A stretch of DNA of 64,000 bases from Roseomonas genomospecies 6 (GCF_008365375.1 NZ_QOKW01000003.1:186001-250000), one strand, 5' to 3'; shown: positions 18,777-28,739, counted from the first letter of the stretch. The notes: generated by a model from the sequence alone, not told the origin. Numbers and translations: made by a program.

Positions 18777-19136
18777 TCAACCGACCTGTTCCGGCAGCAA
18801 TTCCGTTTGTTCCGGCTTCAGCATGAGCCGCTCCACGCGGCCACCGCCGATCAGGTGCGTCTCCAGGATCGAGTCCACATCGGCGAAGGAGCGGTAGGTG
18901 TACCAGACCCCCTCCGGGTAGATGACCAGCACCGGCCCCAGCTCGCAGCGGTCCAGACAGCCGGCGGCGTTGATCCGCACGCGGCCATCCAAACCCAGCT
19001 CGCGGGCGCGGGCCTTCATGTAGTCGCGGAGCTTTTCGGAACCGCGGGCGGCGCAGGAGCCGCGCTTGTGGCCATCGGGACGGCGGTTGGTGCAGGAGAA
19101 AACATGGGCTTCGAAGTAGGGCTTCGGATCGGTCAC
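18777..19136 (-). CDS. Thioredoxin-like (2Fe-2S) ferredoxin domain protein
   Basis: 119 aa from a GTG start at 19136, which overlaps the stop of the upstream DUF6489 gene by 4 bp (GTGA), so the pair is coupled. Four cysteines at positions 15, 28, 60 and 64 in the pattern CTNRRPDGHKRGSC ... AAGCLDRCELGP match the thioredoxin-like 2Fe-2S ferredoxins of the Shethna / NuoE-like fold. The GPVLVIYPEGVWYTYRSFADVDSILETHLIGG strand-turn region is typical of stand-alone bacterial members. Such proteins are electron carriers or cluster donors; the partner here is unknown. A much longer open frame extends upstream, but it is a shadow of the YyaL-type gene. Confidence 0.88.
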   Translation of the reverse strand: MTDPKPYFEAHVFSCTNRRPDGHKRGSCAARGSEKLRDYMKARARELGLDGRVRINAAGCLDRCELGPVLVIYPEGVWYTYRSFADVDSILETHLIGGGRVERLMLKPEQTELLPEQVG

Positions 19137-19384
19137 TTGCGTCCATCCTGTCCCATGGCGGCGGCCATCTGGGACCAAAACATTTTCTGAAGCTGCTCCA
19201 TCCCCTGAATTCCCGCCGGCAGCCATGTCTTCAACATCGTCTCCGGGTCCATGGCGTGCAGGGAAGCCTGCATCCGCTCCTGGATGTCCTGCATCATGGC
19301 GTCCTGCATGGGCTTCACATCGGGCAGGCCCAGGAAATGGCGCGCCTCTTCGGGTGTGCAGTCGATATCGATGGTGATCTTCAT
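19133..19384 (-). CDS. DUF6489 family small protein
   Basis: 83 aa beginning MKITIDIDCTPEEARHFLGLPDVKPMQDAMMQDIQERM, with an AAGGGA ribosome binding site. The N-terminus matches the small DUF6489 family common in alphaproteobacteria. The second half is amphipathic and Met-rich (ETMLKTWLPAGIQGMEQLQKMFWSQMAAAMGQ), which resembles phasin-like or membrane-surface helices; this is only an observation. No function is known. It is the first gene of a two-gene operon with the ferredoxin. Confidence 0.8.
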   Translation of the reverse strand: MKITIDIDCTPEEARHFLGLPDVKPMQDAMMQDIQERMQASLHAMDPETMLKTWLPAGIQGMEQLQKMFWSQMAAAMGQDGRK

Positions 19385-19544
19385 GGCCCCATTCCCTTGG
19401 TAAGCGCGCGGTACGCAGGAAATTAAGGGTTGAGCGCCGCTTCGGCTCATGCCCCACTATACAGATAGGAAGCCCTGGCGCAACGGCACCGCCGCGCCAG
19501 TTTATTCCCAACCAAACCAACGCCACAGACCGGAAGCGCCCACC

Positions 19545-21563
<2,019 letters not shown>

Positions 21564-21568
21564 GACCC

Positions 21569-22090
21569 ATGGGGACGCTGCCCAGCAATCCGACCGTCGG
21601 GAGCCTAACCATCGACAGCCCGCTGGGCCTGCTGACCGTCAGCAGCGCTTCCGGCGCCATCGTGGCTCTCGACTGGGGACGGCTGGGGGACGACCGGCCG
21701 GACCCCGTTCTGGAGGAGGCGGCGCGCCAGCTCCGCGACTATTTTGCCGGGACGCGGTTGGACTTCGACCTGCCGCTGGCCCCCAGCGGGACGGCTTTCC
21801 GGCAACAGGTCTGGGCGGCGATGCGTGCCATCCCCTATGGCGGCGTGCTGACCTACGGCGATGTCGCGCGGATGCTGGGCACCGCGCCACGGGCCGTGGG
21901 CGGGGCCTGCGGCGCCAACCCGATTCCTGTCATCATTCCCTGTCACCGCATCGTCGGGGGCGGCGGGGCGCCCGGTGGCTATTCCGGCCTGGGCGGCTTG
22001 CAGACGAAGGACTGGCTGCTCCGCCACGAGCGGCAGCACCGGATGACAGATGAGAAGACCGGCGATACGCTGGAGCTTCAGCTTCTATAA
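21569..22090 (+). CDS. ogt: Methylated-DNA-[protein]-cysteine S-methyltransferase (Ogt type)
   Basis: 173 aa from the ATG at 21569, which has GGAG nine bases upstream. A start at 21560 overlapping the previous stop (ATGA) is in frame but has no spacing for a ribosome binding site. Suicide repair protein that moves the alkyl group from O6-alkylguanine to its own cysteine: IPCHRIVG with acceptor Cys125. The DNA-binding helix-turn-helix region GTAFRQQVWAAMRAIPYGGVLTYGDVARMLG and the Arg/Asn finger AVGGACGANPIPV are present. A second, AraC-fused paralogue lies at 59183-60094. Confidence 0.94.
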   Translation: MGTLPSNPTVGSLTIDSPLGLLTVSSASGAIVALDWGRLGDDRPDPVLEEAARQLRDYFAGTRLDFDLPLAPSGTAFRQQVWAAMRAIPYGGVLTYGDVARMLGTAPRAVGGACGANPIPVIIPCHRIVGGGGAPGGYSGLGGLQTKDWLLRHERQHRMTDEKTGDTLELQLL

Positions 22091-22111
22091 AAAGGGAAGG
22101 GACCAACCACC

Positions 22112-23086
22112 ATGGTTCACGCGATCCGCATCCACGATTACGGCGGACCCGAAGCGCTGCGCTGGGACGAGATCGAGGTGGGCGAGCCCGGCCCCGGTCA
22201 GGTGCGGCTGCGCCAGACCGCCGTCGGGCTGAACTACATCGACACCTACCACCGCTCCGGCGCCTACAAGCTGCCGCAGCTTCCCGCCGTCATCGGAACC
22301 GAGGGCGCCGGCGTGGTCGAGGCCGTGGGGCCGGACGTGACGACGCTGAAGCCCGGCGACCGGGTGGGCTACGCGCCGTTGATCGGCGCCTATGCCGAAT
22401 CCCGCCTCGCCCCCGCCGACCGGCTGATCCCGCTGCCAAGCTGGATCGAGGACCGGCAGGCCGCCGCCATGCTGCTCCAGGGCATGACCGCCCAGTTCCT
22501 TCTGCGCTCCACCTATGTGGTGCAGCCGGGGGACACGATCCTGGTGCAGGCCGCCGCAGGCGGTGTCGGCCAGATCCTCTGCCAGTGGGCGAAGCATCTC
22601 GGCGCCACCGTGATCGGCACGGTCAGCAGCGACGAGAAGGCGGAGCTGGCCCGCGCCAACGGCTGTGACCATCCCATCGTCTACACGCGCGAGAACTTCG
22701 TGAACCGCGTGAAGGACCTGACGGACGGGCAGGGCGTGCCGGTGGTCTATGACGGCGTCGGCAAGACGACCTTCATGGACAGCCTGGACTGCCTCAAGCC
22801 CCGCGGATTCATGGTGCTGTTCGGCGCGGCGTCCGGGCCGGTTCCGCCGCTGGATCTCCAGGTTCTGGCGGCCAAGGGCTCGCTCTACGTCACGCGCCCG
22901 ACGCTGTTCACCTACGTCGCCAAGCGCGACGACCTGATGGCCAGCGCCGCCGATCTGTTCGAGGTGGTGCATTCCGGCGGCGTGACCATCAACGTCGGCC
23001 AGACCTTCCCGCTGCGTGACGCGGCGGAGGCCCACCGGGCGCTGGAGTCCCGCGCGACGACCGGTTCGACGGTGTTGCTGCCGTAA
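22112..23086 (+). CDS. Zinc-independent quinone oxidoreductase (QOR-type medium-chain dehydrogenase/reductase)
   Basis: 324 aa; NADPH-dependent reductase of quinones. The MDR fold is seen as an N-terminal catalytic domain (AVGLNYIDTYHRSGAYKLPQLPAVIGTEGAGVVEAVG) and a Rossmann domain (LVQAAAGGVGQILCQWAKHLGATVIGTVSS). The zinc ligands of alcohol dehydrogenases are absent, as expected for the QOR group. The active-site-like YDGVGKTTF stretch is typical. It starts at ATG 22112 with an AAGGGAAGGGA leader and follows the Ogt-type gene by 21 bp, so it may be cotranscribed. Confidence 0.93.
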   Translation: MVHAIRIHDYGGPEALRWDEIEVGEPGPGQVRLRQTAVGLNYIDTYHRSGAYKLPQLPAVIGTEGAGVVEAVGPDVTTLKPGDRVGYAPLIGAYAESRLAPADRLIPLPSWIEDRQAAAMLLQGMTAQFLLRSTYVVQPGDTILVQAAAGGVGQILCQWAKHLGATVIGTVSSDEKAELARANGCDHPIVYTRENFVNRVKDLTDGQGVPVVYDGVGKTTFMDSLDCLKPRGFMVLFGAASGPVPPLDLQVLAAKGSLYVTRPTLFTYVAKRDDLMASAADLFEVVHSGGVTINVGQTFPLRDAAEAHRALESRATTGSTVLLP

Positions 23087-23096
23087 GGCGTTCCGG

Positions 23097-23119
23097 CCCT
23101 CTCCCGCCCCGGGAGAGGG
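23097..23119. terminator. Bidirectional hairpin between quinone oxidoreductase and dnaQ
   Basis: Perfect 10-bp inverted repeat CCCTCTCCCG / CGGGAGAGGG with a 3-nt loop, in the 39 bp between two convergent genes. The arm sequence is the same as in the larger intergenic repeat at 53915-54038, so it may be a minimal copy of that repeat family used as a terminator. Confidence 0.6.
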
Positions 23120-23125
23120 AACAGC

Positions 23126-23803
23126 CTACTCCGCGGCCCAGAGAGGGTTCTTCAGCTTCTTCAGAAGCTCCGCGTGGGCCACCAGTTCCTCCTCGCTCGG
23201 GGCGTGGGGGCGCGGGGCGCGGTAGGGGCGGTCGATGCGGGTCGCCGCCGGACCGCCCGCCGCCGGGCCGGAGGCCAGCGCCAGACCGGCCTGACGCCCG
23301 CCGCGCAGTTCCAGATACACCTCGGCCAGAAGCTGGGCGTCGAGCAGAGCGCCATGGTAGGTGCGGCTGGAATTGTCCACGCCGAAGCGCTTGCAGAGCG
23401 CGTCCAGGGTGGCCGGCGCACCGGGGAACTTCTGCCGCGCCATGAGAAGCGTGTCGATGGCCCGGTCCTTCGGCATCACCGGATAGCCGGCGATCCGCAG
23501 CTCCCAATTCAGGAAGTGCATGTCGAAGGCCGCGTTGTGGATCACCAGCGGCGCGTCGCCGATGAAGGCCACGAACTCCGCCACCACGTCGTTGAACAGC
23601 GGCTTGTCGGACAGGAACTCCGTCGTCAGCCCGTGCACCGCCACGGCGTCCGGCGGCACGTCGCGTTCCGGATTGACGTAGCAGTGGAAGGTCTTGCCGG
23701 TGGCGACATGGTTGTGCAGCTCGACACAGCCGATTTCGATCAGCCGGTGCCCTTCCTCGGGCTTGAAGCCGGTCGTTTCCGTATCGAGGACGATCTCACG
23801 CAT
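23126..23803 (-). CDS. dnaQ: DNA polymerase III epsilon subunit (3'-5' proofreading exonuclease)
   Basis: 225 aa. DEDDh exonuclease: motif I MREIVLDTETTGF with D7 and E9, motif II VIHNAAFDMHFLNWEL with the catalytic Asp, and motif III HGALLDAQLLAEVYLEL with the His-Asp pair. This is the proofreading subunit of the replicative polymerase core. The C-terminal tail (Pro/Ala-rich, ending ...ELLKKLKNPLWAAE) should bind the alpha subunit. The start overlaps coaE by 8 bp. The dnaQ-coaE-aroE-maf-ppsR order beside the origin is, from memory, widely kept in alphaproteobacteria. Confidence 0.96.
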   Translation of the reverse strand: MREIVLDTETTGFKPEEGHRLIEIGCVELHNHVATGKTFHCYVNPERDVPPDAVAVHGLTTEFLSDKPLFNDVVAEFVAFIGDAPLVIHNAAFDMHFLNWELRIAGYPVMPKDRAIDTLLMARQKFPGAPATLDALCKRFGVDNSSRTYHGALLDAQLLAEVYLELRGGRQAGLALASGPAAGGPAATRIDRPYRAPRPHAPSEEELVAHAELLKKLKNPLWAAE

Positions 23804-24440
23804 GAACCACCTGTCCGGGCTGGTATCCCCGCGGCGGCCATTGCCGTCCGCGGCGCCGCTTCACGTCGGCGACGATGTTGCGCAAAGCCCGCCGGGTGGC
23901 CCGCCGCCCGTCGCCCGTGTTGACGACGTAATCGGCGCGCCGCCGTTTTTCCGCGTCGGGCATCTGCCGCGCCAGAATAGCGGCGAACTTCTCCGACGTC
24001 ATGCCCGGCCGCGCCAGCACCCGTGACTTCTGCACCAGGAAGGGTGCGGTGACCACCACCGTGCGGTCCACCCGCCGCTCCCCGCCCGTCTCGAACAGCA
24101 GGGGGATGTCCAGAACCGCCACGCGCACGCCGCGCCGCGCCGCCTGTTTCAGGAAGCGCCGCTGCGCCGCCTGCACCGCAGGGTGAAGAATCGCCTCCAG
24201 CCGCTTCAGCGCCGCCGGGTTGCCGAAGACCGCGGCGCCCAGCGCCCGCCGGTCCACGGCACCGTCCACCACCACGGCGGGGAAGGCCGCGTCAATGGCC
24301 GGCACGGCGGCGCCATGACGCCCCAGCAGGCCGTGCACCACGGCGTCGCTGTCGCAGACCGGCGCGCCCATGCGCTTCAGCATGCGCGCCGCCGTGCTCT
24401 TGCCCATGCCGATGGAGCCGGTCAGTCCCAGCACGATCAT
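23796..24440 (-). CDS. coaE: Dephospho-CoA kinase
   Basis: 214 aa. Last step of CoA synthesis: phosphorylates the 3'-OH of dephospho-CoA. The P-loop GSIGMGKS is at residues 8-15. DSDAVVHGLLG, LEAILHPAVQ and VLDIPLLFETGGERRVDRTVVVTAP are family signatures. The C-terminus is somewhat longer and Arg-rich (RRRGRQWPPRGYQPGQVVHA), overlapping dnaQ by 8 bp. It is nine bases downstream of aroE in the same operon. Confidence 0.96.
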   Translation of the reverse strand: MIVLGLTGSIGMGKSTAARMLKRMGAPVCDSDAVVHGLLGRHGAAVPAIDAAFPAVVVDGAVDRRALGAAVFGNPAALKRLEAILHPAVQAAQRRFLKQAARRGVRVAVLDIPLLFETGGERRVDRTVVVTAPFLVQKSRVLARPGMTSEKFAAILARQMPDAEKRRRADYVVNTGDGRRATRRALRNIVADVKRRRGRQWPPRGYQPGQVVHA

Positions 24441-24449
24441 GGTCAGACC

Positions 24450-25304
24450 TCAGCCCTGGAGAACGGCCGCCTTCAGCCCCTCGGTCACCTCCGGTTCCCG
24501 CCCGAACCAAGCGGCGAAACCGGGACGGGCCTGGTGGAGCAACATGCCGACGCCGTCCACCACGCGGTTTCCGCGCGCCTGCGCATCGGCCAGCAGGGGC
24601 GTCATCAGCGGCGTGTAGACGATGTCGGTGACGACGGCGGAGCCGGGCAGGGCGCGGAGGTCCAACTCCAACGGCGGCTGACCCGCCATGCCCTGCGTGG
24701 TCGTGTTCACCACCAGCGCCGCCCCTTCGAGAAGCGTTTCACGTGAAACCCAATCGGCCACTTCGATGGCACCGCCCCCGTCACCGTTGCCGATATCGGT
24801 CGCCAGTTCCTCCGCCCTCGCCCGCGTGCGGTTCACCAGCCAAACCTGTGGCGCGCCTTCGTCCAGGAGGGAGGAGACGACGGCCCGCGCCGCGCCGCCG
24901 GCTCCGATGACCAGCGCCGGACCGTCCGCAGCCTTCCAGCCCGGTGCACCGCTCCTCAGGTTCTCGATGAAGCCGAAGCCGTCGGTGTTGCGGCCTTCCA
25001 GAGACCCGTCCTCGCCAACGACGATGGTGTTCACCGCGCCCATCCGTTTGGCGGTGGCGTCCAGCCGGTCCACCGTGCGGAAGGCGGCCTCCTTGTGCGG
25101 CACCGTCACGTTGCAGCCGCGGAAGCCGAGCGCGGGCAGGGCGCGGATGGCCTGCTCGATCCGGTCGGGCGGGACGGCCAGCGGCACATAGGCGCCGTCG
25201 ATGCCGTACTGCTCAAGCCAATAGCCGTGAAGCCGGGGCGAGCGCGAATGCCCGATCGGCCAGCCCATCACGCCGGCCAGTTTCGCCTTGCCGCTGATCG
25301 TCAT
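24450..25304 (-). CDS. aroE: Shikimate dehydrogenase
   Basis: 284 aa. NADPH-dependent reduction of 3-dehydroshikimate in aromatic amino-acid synthesis. Shikimate-binding GHSRSPRLHGYWLEQYG, catalytic Lys in GCNVTVPHKEAAF, the Rossmann glycine motif VIGAGGAARAV, the NRT NADP-phosphate site and the C-terminal DGVGMLLHQA are all present. The start at 25304 overlaps the maf stop by 4 bp. The internal VSRETLLEG segment is encoded by a parS palindrome (24735-24750), the same peptide context as in rsmG. Confidence 0.96.
   Translation of the reverse strand: MTISGKAKLAGVMGWPIGHSRSPRLHGYWLEQYGIDGAYVPLAVPPDRIEQAIRALPALGFRGCNVTVPHKEAAFRTVDRLDATAKRMGAVNTIVVGEDGSLEGRNTDGFGFIENLRSGAPGWKAADGPALVIGAGGAARAVVSSLLDEGAPQVWLVNRTRARAEELATDIGNGDGGGAIEVADWVSRETLLEGAALVVNTTTQGMAGQPPLELDLRALPGSAVVTDIVYTPLMTPLLADAQARGNRVVDGVGMLLHQARPGFAAWFGREPEVTEGLKAAVLQG
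24735..24750. promoter_or_regulatory. parS: parS centromere site 3 (inside aroE)
   Basis: CGTTTCACGTGAAACC keeps the full 14-bp palindromic core of parS (14/16 to the consensus; both outer bases differ). It lies about 2.0 kb from the origin gap, closer than the two sites near parAB. Confidence 0.88.
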
Positions 25305-25909
25305 TCCGCAATCACCCCATGCACCCGCAGGAACCCGAGCAGCGGCAGAAGCGGCAGCCCCAGGATCGTGAAGAAGTCGCCTTCCACCCGATGGAAGAGC
25401 TGCGCGCCCAACCCCTCCAGATGATAGGCGCCGACGGACTGCAGCACGTCGTCGCCCGACGCAGCCAGATAGGAGTCCAGGAAGGCGTCGCTGAAGGGGC
25501 GCATGGTCAGGCGGGCGCGGTCCACATGGTGCCAGAGCCGTTCCCCGTCGCGGATCACCACGGCGCAGCTCACCAGCCGGTGCGTCCTGCCGCGCAGCTC
25601 CTGCAACTGCGCCCGCGCCGCCGCCCGGTCCGCGGGCTTGTCGAACCACCGGCCTTCACACTCCAGCATCTGGTCGGCGCCGATCACCAGGGCGCCGGGA
25701 TGCTTGCGGGTGACGCGCTGCGCCTTCAGCTCCGCCAGAGCCTCCGCCACATCCTCGACCGGGGCGCCCTCGGCGCGGGCGGCGAGCTTGATCTCCTCCT
25801 CGTCCACCGCGGCGGGGGCGAGCGTCACACGCACCCCGGCGCGCTCCAGCATCTCCGCCCGCGTGCGGGAGCCGGAGGCGAGGACGACGGCGGGTGTCCC
25901 GCCGCTCAT
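25301..25909 (-). CDS. maf: Maf-like nucleotide pyrophosphatase
   Basis: 202 aa starting MSGGTPAVVLASGSRTRAEMLERAGV, the typical Maf N-terminus with the substrate-binding SGSxxR. ALVIGADQMLECEG has the catalytic Asp region, and DDVLQSVGAYHLEGLGAQLFHRVEGDFFTILGLPL is the family C-terminus. Maf proteins hydrolyse non-canonical or modified NTPs such as dTTP/UTP or m7GTP; the subgroup is uncertain. Overlaps ppsR and aroE by 4 bp at each end, so the run ppsR-maf-aroE is tightly coupled. Confidence 0.95.
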   Translation of the reverse strand: MSGGTPAVVLASGSRTRAEMLERAGVRVTLAPAAVDEEEIKLAARAEGAPVEDVAEALAELKAQRVTRKHPGALVIGADQMLECEGRWFDKPADRAAARAQLQELRGRTHRLVSCAVVIRDGERLWHHVDRARLTMRPFSDAFLDSYLAASGDDVLQSVGAYHLEGLGAQLFHRVEGDFFTILGLPLLPLLGFLRVHGVIAE

Positions 25910-26772
25910 GCCGCCGGACCCTGGGCCGGACCCGGGGAGGGAGGAGTCTGGGGCGCAAGCCCGCCGGACTGGCGACGGGCGAGCAGCATCATGATCTCGG
26001 CCGCCGTCTCCTCGATGGAGCGGCGGGACACGTCGATCACCGGCCAGCCGCGCCGGGTGAACATGCGCCGCGCGTCGGTCACCTCCGCCCGCACCACCTC
26101 GGGATCGACGTAGGTGGAGGATTCGTTCTGGTTCAGCAGCTTCAGCCGGTTGCGGCGGATCTGCACCAGCCGGTCCGGGTCCTTGGTCAGGCCGACGATC
26201 AGGGGGCGGGTCAGCTTCTCGATCTCCGGCGGCATCGGGCATCCGGGGACGATCGGGATGTTCGCCGCCTTGATGCCGCGGTTCGCCAGATAGATGCAGG
26301 TCGGTGTCTTGGACGTGCGCGACACGCCCATCAGGATCACGTCGGCCTCGTGCAGGTCCCAGTTCGACTGGCCGTCATCGTGCGCCAGCGCGAAATCCAT
26401 AGCGTCCATGCGTCCGAAATACTCGGCGTCCAAGGCGTGCTGACGGCCCGGCTGGCGCTGCGATTCCACGCCCAGGAAAGCGGCCAGCGCGTTGATCAGC
26501 GGATCGAGCACCGGAATGCAGGGCACCTGCACCTCGCGGCAGAAGTCCTGGAGCCGGCGGCGCAGCTTCTCGTCCACCAGAGTGAACATGACGAGGCCGC
26601 GATTCTCCTGGACGCCCTCCAGAACCATGTCGAGCTGACGGTCGGTCCGCACGAGATTCCAGAAATGCTCGACCGGGCGAACGTCGTCGAACTGGATGAC
26701 GCAGGCGCGGGCGACGCTGTTGATCGTCTCGCCGGTCGCGTCAGACACAAGATGCAGGTGGAACTGTCTCAT
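25906..26772 (-). CDS. ppsR: Pyruvate, water dikinase / PPDK regulatory kinase-pyrophosphorylase
   Basis: 288 aa. Bifunctional Ser/Thr kinase and Pi-dependent pyrophosphorylase that switches PEP synthase or PPDK off and on. It starts MRQFHLHLVSDATGETINSVARA, as all family members do. The P-loop GVSRTSKTP is at about 149-157, and PIVPGCPMPPEIEKLTRPLIVGLTKDPDRLVQIRRNRL is the C-terminal signature. It is the gene flanking the origin on the left; its promoter must lie within the origin region, so its transcription runs away from oriC. Confidence 0.95.
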   Translation of the reverse strand: MRQFHLHLVSDATGETINSVARACVIQFDDVRPVEHFWNLVRTDRQLDMVLEGVQENRGLVMFTLVDEKLRRRLQDFCREVQVPCIPVLDPLINALAAFLGVESQRQPGRQHALDAEYFGRMDAMDFALAHDDGQSNWDLHEADVILMGVSRTSKTPTCIYLANRGIKAANIPIVPGCPMPPEIEKLTRPLIVGLTKDPDRLVQIRRNRLKLLNQNESSTYVDPEVVRAEVTDARRMFTRRGWPVIDVSRRSIEETAAEIMMLLARRQSGGLAPQTPPSPGPAQGPAA

Positions 26773-27187
26773 CCGTCCCCAACGTGTTGTGGAGAACCCG
26801 GTCCGATTCTGTGGACAACGGGGATCTCCTGGATTCTGTCCCCCAGGGCAGGACTCGTCGCCCCCGCCGGCGCCCCCTTCGGGACAATCCGCGCGCCCTC
26901 TTCGGAACATGGGAACAATGACTCGCGCGGACCATGTTATCCACGGGATTCCCATGCTTCCCGATATAGCATTTCCGCCATTTCCGGAGGAAGCGTCCGG
27001 AGTCGTCCACAGAATCGCGTTTTCGTCCACAGGGCGCCGCCCGGCTTGTGGATGATTCCGGGCAAAGCGGGGATTCCCGTTTTCCACAGGCATCCACCAC
27101 CCCTTCTTCCTTTCTCTTCCTAAAAAGAATACTGAGTAGGGGGTGAGAACCCGCAGACCCGATTCACTTACAGGGGAACGATCCGCC
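26773..27187. other. oriC: Chromosomal replication origin (oriC)
   Basis: A 415-bp non-coding gap between ppsR and hemE, the position of the origin in Caulobacter and other alphaproteobacteria. Seven DnaA-box-like 9-mers (consensus TTATCCACA) are visible: TGTGGAGAA 26788, TGTGGACAA 26810, TTATCCACG 26937, TCGTCCACA 27003 and 27023, TGTGGATGA 27047 and TTTTCCACA 27080. Five differ from the consensus by one base, the two TCGTCCACA by two. An AT/pyrimidine-rich strip at 27100-27135 next to hemE is a candidate unwinding element. Ten GANTC sites fall in 26805-27165. The region also carries the divergent promoters of ppsR and hemE. The function is inferred from context and boxes. Confidence 0.9.
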
Positions 27188-28246
27188 GTGTCCGAGGCCG
27201 TGTCCAAGATTGCCAAGCCGATGCTCGCAGCCCTTGCCGGCGAGGTGCGTCAGCGCCCGCCCTTCTGGCTGATGCGCCAGGCCGGCCGTTACCTGCCGGA
27301 ATATCGGGAATTGCGCGCCAAGGCCGGCAGCTTCCTGGACATGTGCTACAACCCCGACCACGCGGTGGAGGTGACCCTCCAGCCGCTGCGCCGCTATGAC
27401 ATGGACGCGGCGATTCTGTTCTCCGACATCCTGGTGGTGCCGCACGCGCTGGGCCAACCGCTGGCCTTCCAGGAAGGGGAGGGGCCGAAGCTGGACCCTG
27501 TGAGAAACGTGGAAGACCTGAAGCGCCTGTCGCGCGACCGCTTCCACGAGCGGCTGGAGCCGGTCTACGAGACCGTCCGCCGCCTCTCCATCGCGCTTCC
27601 GGCGCACACCACGCTGATCGGCTTTGCAGGGGCTCCCTGGACCATCGCCTGCTACATGGTGGAGGGGGCCGGTTCCAAGGAGTACGCGCATGTGAAGCGC
27701 TGGGCCTACGGCGACCCGGCGGGATTCGGGGCGCTGATGGATCTGCTGGTCGAGGTGACCGCCGATTATCTCTGCACCCAGATCGAGGCCGGGGCCGAGG
27801 TGGTGCAGCTTTTCGACAGTTGGGCGGGCGTCCTGCCGGCGGGCGAATTCCGCCGCTGGGTGATCGAACCGACGCGGCGCATCGTGGATCGGGTCAAGGC
27901 CCGGCACCCCTCGATTCCGATCATCGGTTTCCCGCGCGGTGCGGGCCTCTCCTATGAGGCTTACGTGTCGGGCAGTGGGGTGGATGCGGTCGGGCTCGAC
28001 ACCACCGTCCCGGTGGCTTGGGCCGCCGGGAATCTGCAATCCAGATTGCCGGTGCAGGGCAACCTGGACCCGATCATGCTCGCCGCCGGTGGCGAGGCCC
28101 TGCGCAACGCCGCGTCGGAGATTCTGGAGACGCTGGCCGGCAAGCCGTTCGTCTTCAACCTGGGCCACGGCGTGATCCAGACCACCCCGCCGGAGCATGT
28201 GGCGGAGCTGGCCCGTTTGATCCGGGATTGGCCGAACCGGGGCTGA
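27188..28246 (+). CDS. hemE: Uroporphyrinogen decarboxylase
   Basis: 352 aa from the GTG at 27188 (VSEAVSKIAKPML), preceded by AGGGGA. Earlier in-frame GTG at 27143 would extend it into the origin and lacks a ribosome binding site. Converts uroporphyrinogen III to coproporphyrinogen III in haem synthesis. Signatures: RPPFWLMRQAGRYLPEYRELR, the catalytic Asp in DAAILFSDILV, GFAGAPWTIACYMVEGAGSKEY and FNLGHGVIQTTPPEHV. The gene marks the right edge of oriC, as in Caulobacter. Confidence 0.97.
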   Translation: MSEAVSKIAKPMLAALAGEVRQRPPFWLMRQAGRYLPEYRELRAKAGSFLDMCYNPDHAVEVTLQPLRRYDMDAAILFSDILVVPHALGQPLAFQEGEGPKLDPVRNVEDLKRLSRDRFHERLEPVYETVRRLSIALPAHTTLIGFAGAPWTIACYMVEGAGSKEYAHVKRWAYGDPAGFGALMDLLVEVTADYLCTQIEAGAEVVQLFDSWAGVLPAGEFRRWVIEPTRRIVDRVKARHPSIPIIGFPRGAGLSYEAYVSGSGVDAVGLDTTVPVAWAAGNLQSRLPVQGNLDPIMLAAGGEALRNAASEILETLAGKPFVFNLGHGVIQTTPPEHVAELARLIRDWPNRG

Positions 28247-28298
28247 GGCCCCGGCGGATTCCAAGACAGCGACCGACAACGGAAGGAAGGGGACTCCG

Positions 28299-28727
28299 GT
28301 GCTTTATCTCTGGGTCAAGGCTCTGCACGTCATCAGCATCATCGCCTGGATGGCCGGGCTGCTCTATCTGCCGCGGCTGTTCGTCTATCACTGCGAGGCG
28401 GCGCCGGGCTCCGAATCCTCGGAACGGTTCAAGGTGATGGAGCGCCGACTGCTGCGCGCCATCATGAATCCGGCGATGGGCGCGGCCTATCTGTTCGGCA
28501 TCGCAATGATCGTCATGGAACCGGCCTGGATGAAACAGGGCTGGATGCACGCCAAGCTGCTGTTCGTCCTGGCCCTGACCGCCACGCACATGATGATGGC
28601 GCGCTGGCGCAAGGACTTCGAGGCGGACCGGAACACCCGCCCGCAACGTTTCTTCCGGATGTGGAACGAGGCGCCGACCCTGCTGATGATCGGCATCGTC
28701 ATCTTCGTGATCGTGAAGCCGTTCTGA
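28299..28727 (+). CDS. hemJ: Protoporphyrinogen oxidase HemJ
   Basis: 142 aa from a GTG at 28299 with GGAAGGAAGG upstream. Small inner-membrane protein with four predicted helices that oxidises protoporphyrinogen IX to protoporphyrin IX. The N-terminal LWVKALHVISIIAWMAGLLYLPRLFVYH contains the conserved His and Arg residues of the UPF0093/HemJ family. HAKLLFVLALTATHMMMARWRKDF carries the second conserved His/Lys cluster. It follows hemE by 52 bp, so both haem enzymes are probably cotranscribed. Confidence 0.94.
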   Translation: MLYLWVKALHVISIIAWMAGLLYLPRLFVYHCEAAPGSESSERFKVMERRLLRAIMNPAMGAAYLFGIAMIVMEPAWMKQGWMHAKLLFVLALTATHMMMARWRKDFEADRNTRPQRFFRMWNEAPTLLMIGIVIFVIVKPF

Positions 28728-28739
28728 GTTCACGAGAGG

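Noticed and set aside
27143-27187. Upstream GTG start for hemE at 27143
   Set aside because: It extends the protein by 15 residues into the origin with no ribosome binding site and no family similarity; the GTG at 27188 has AGGGGA upstream.
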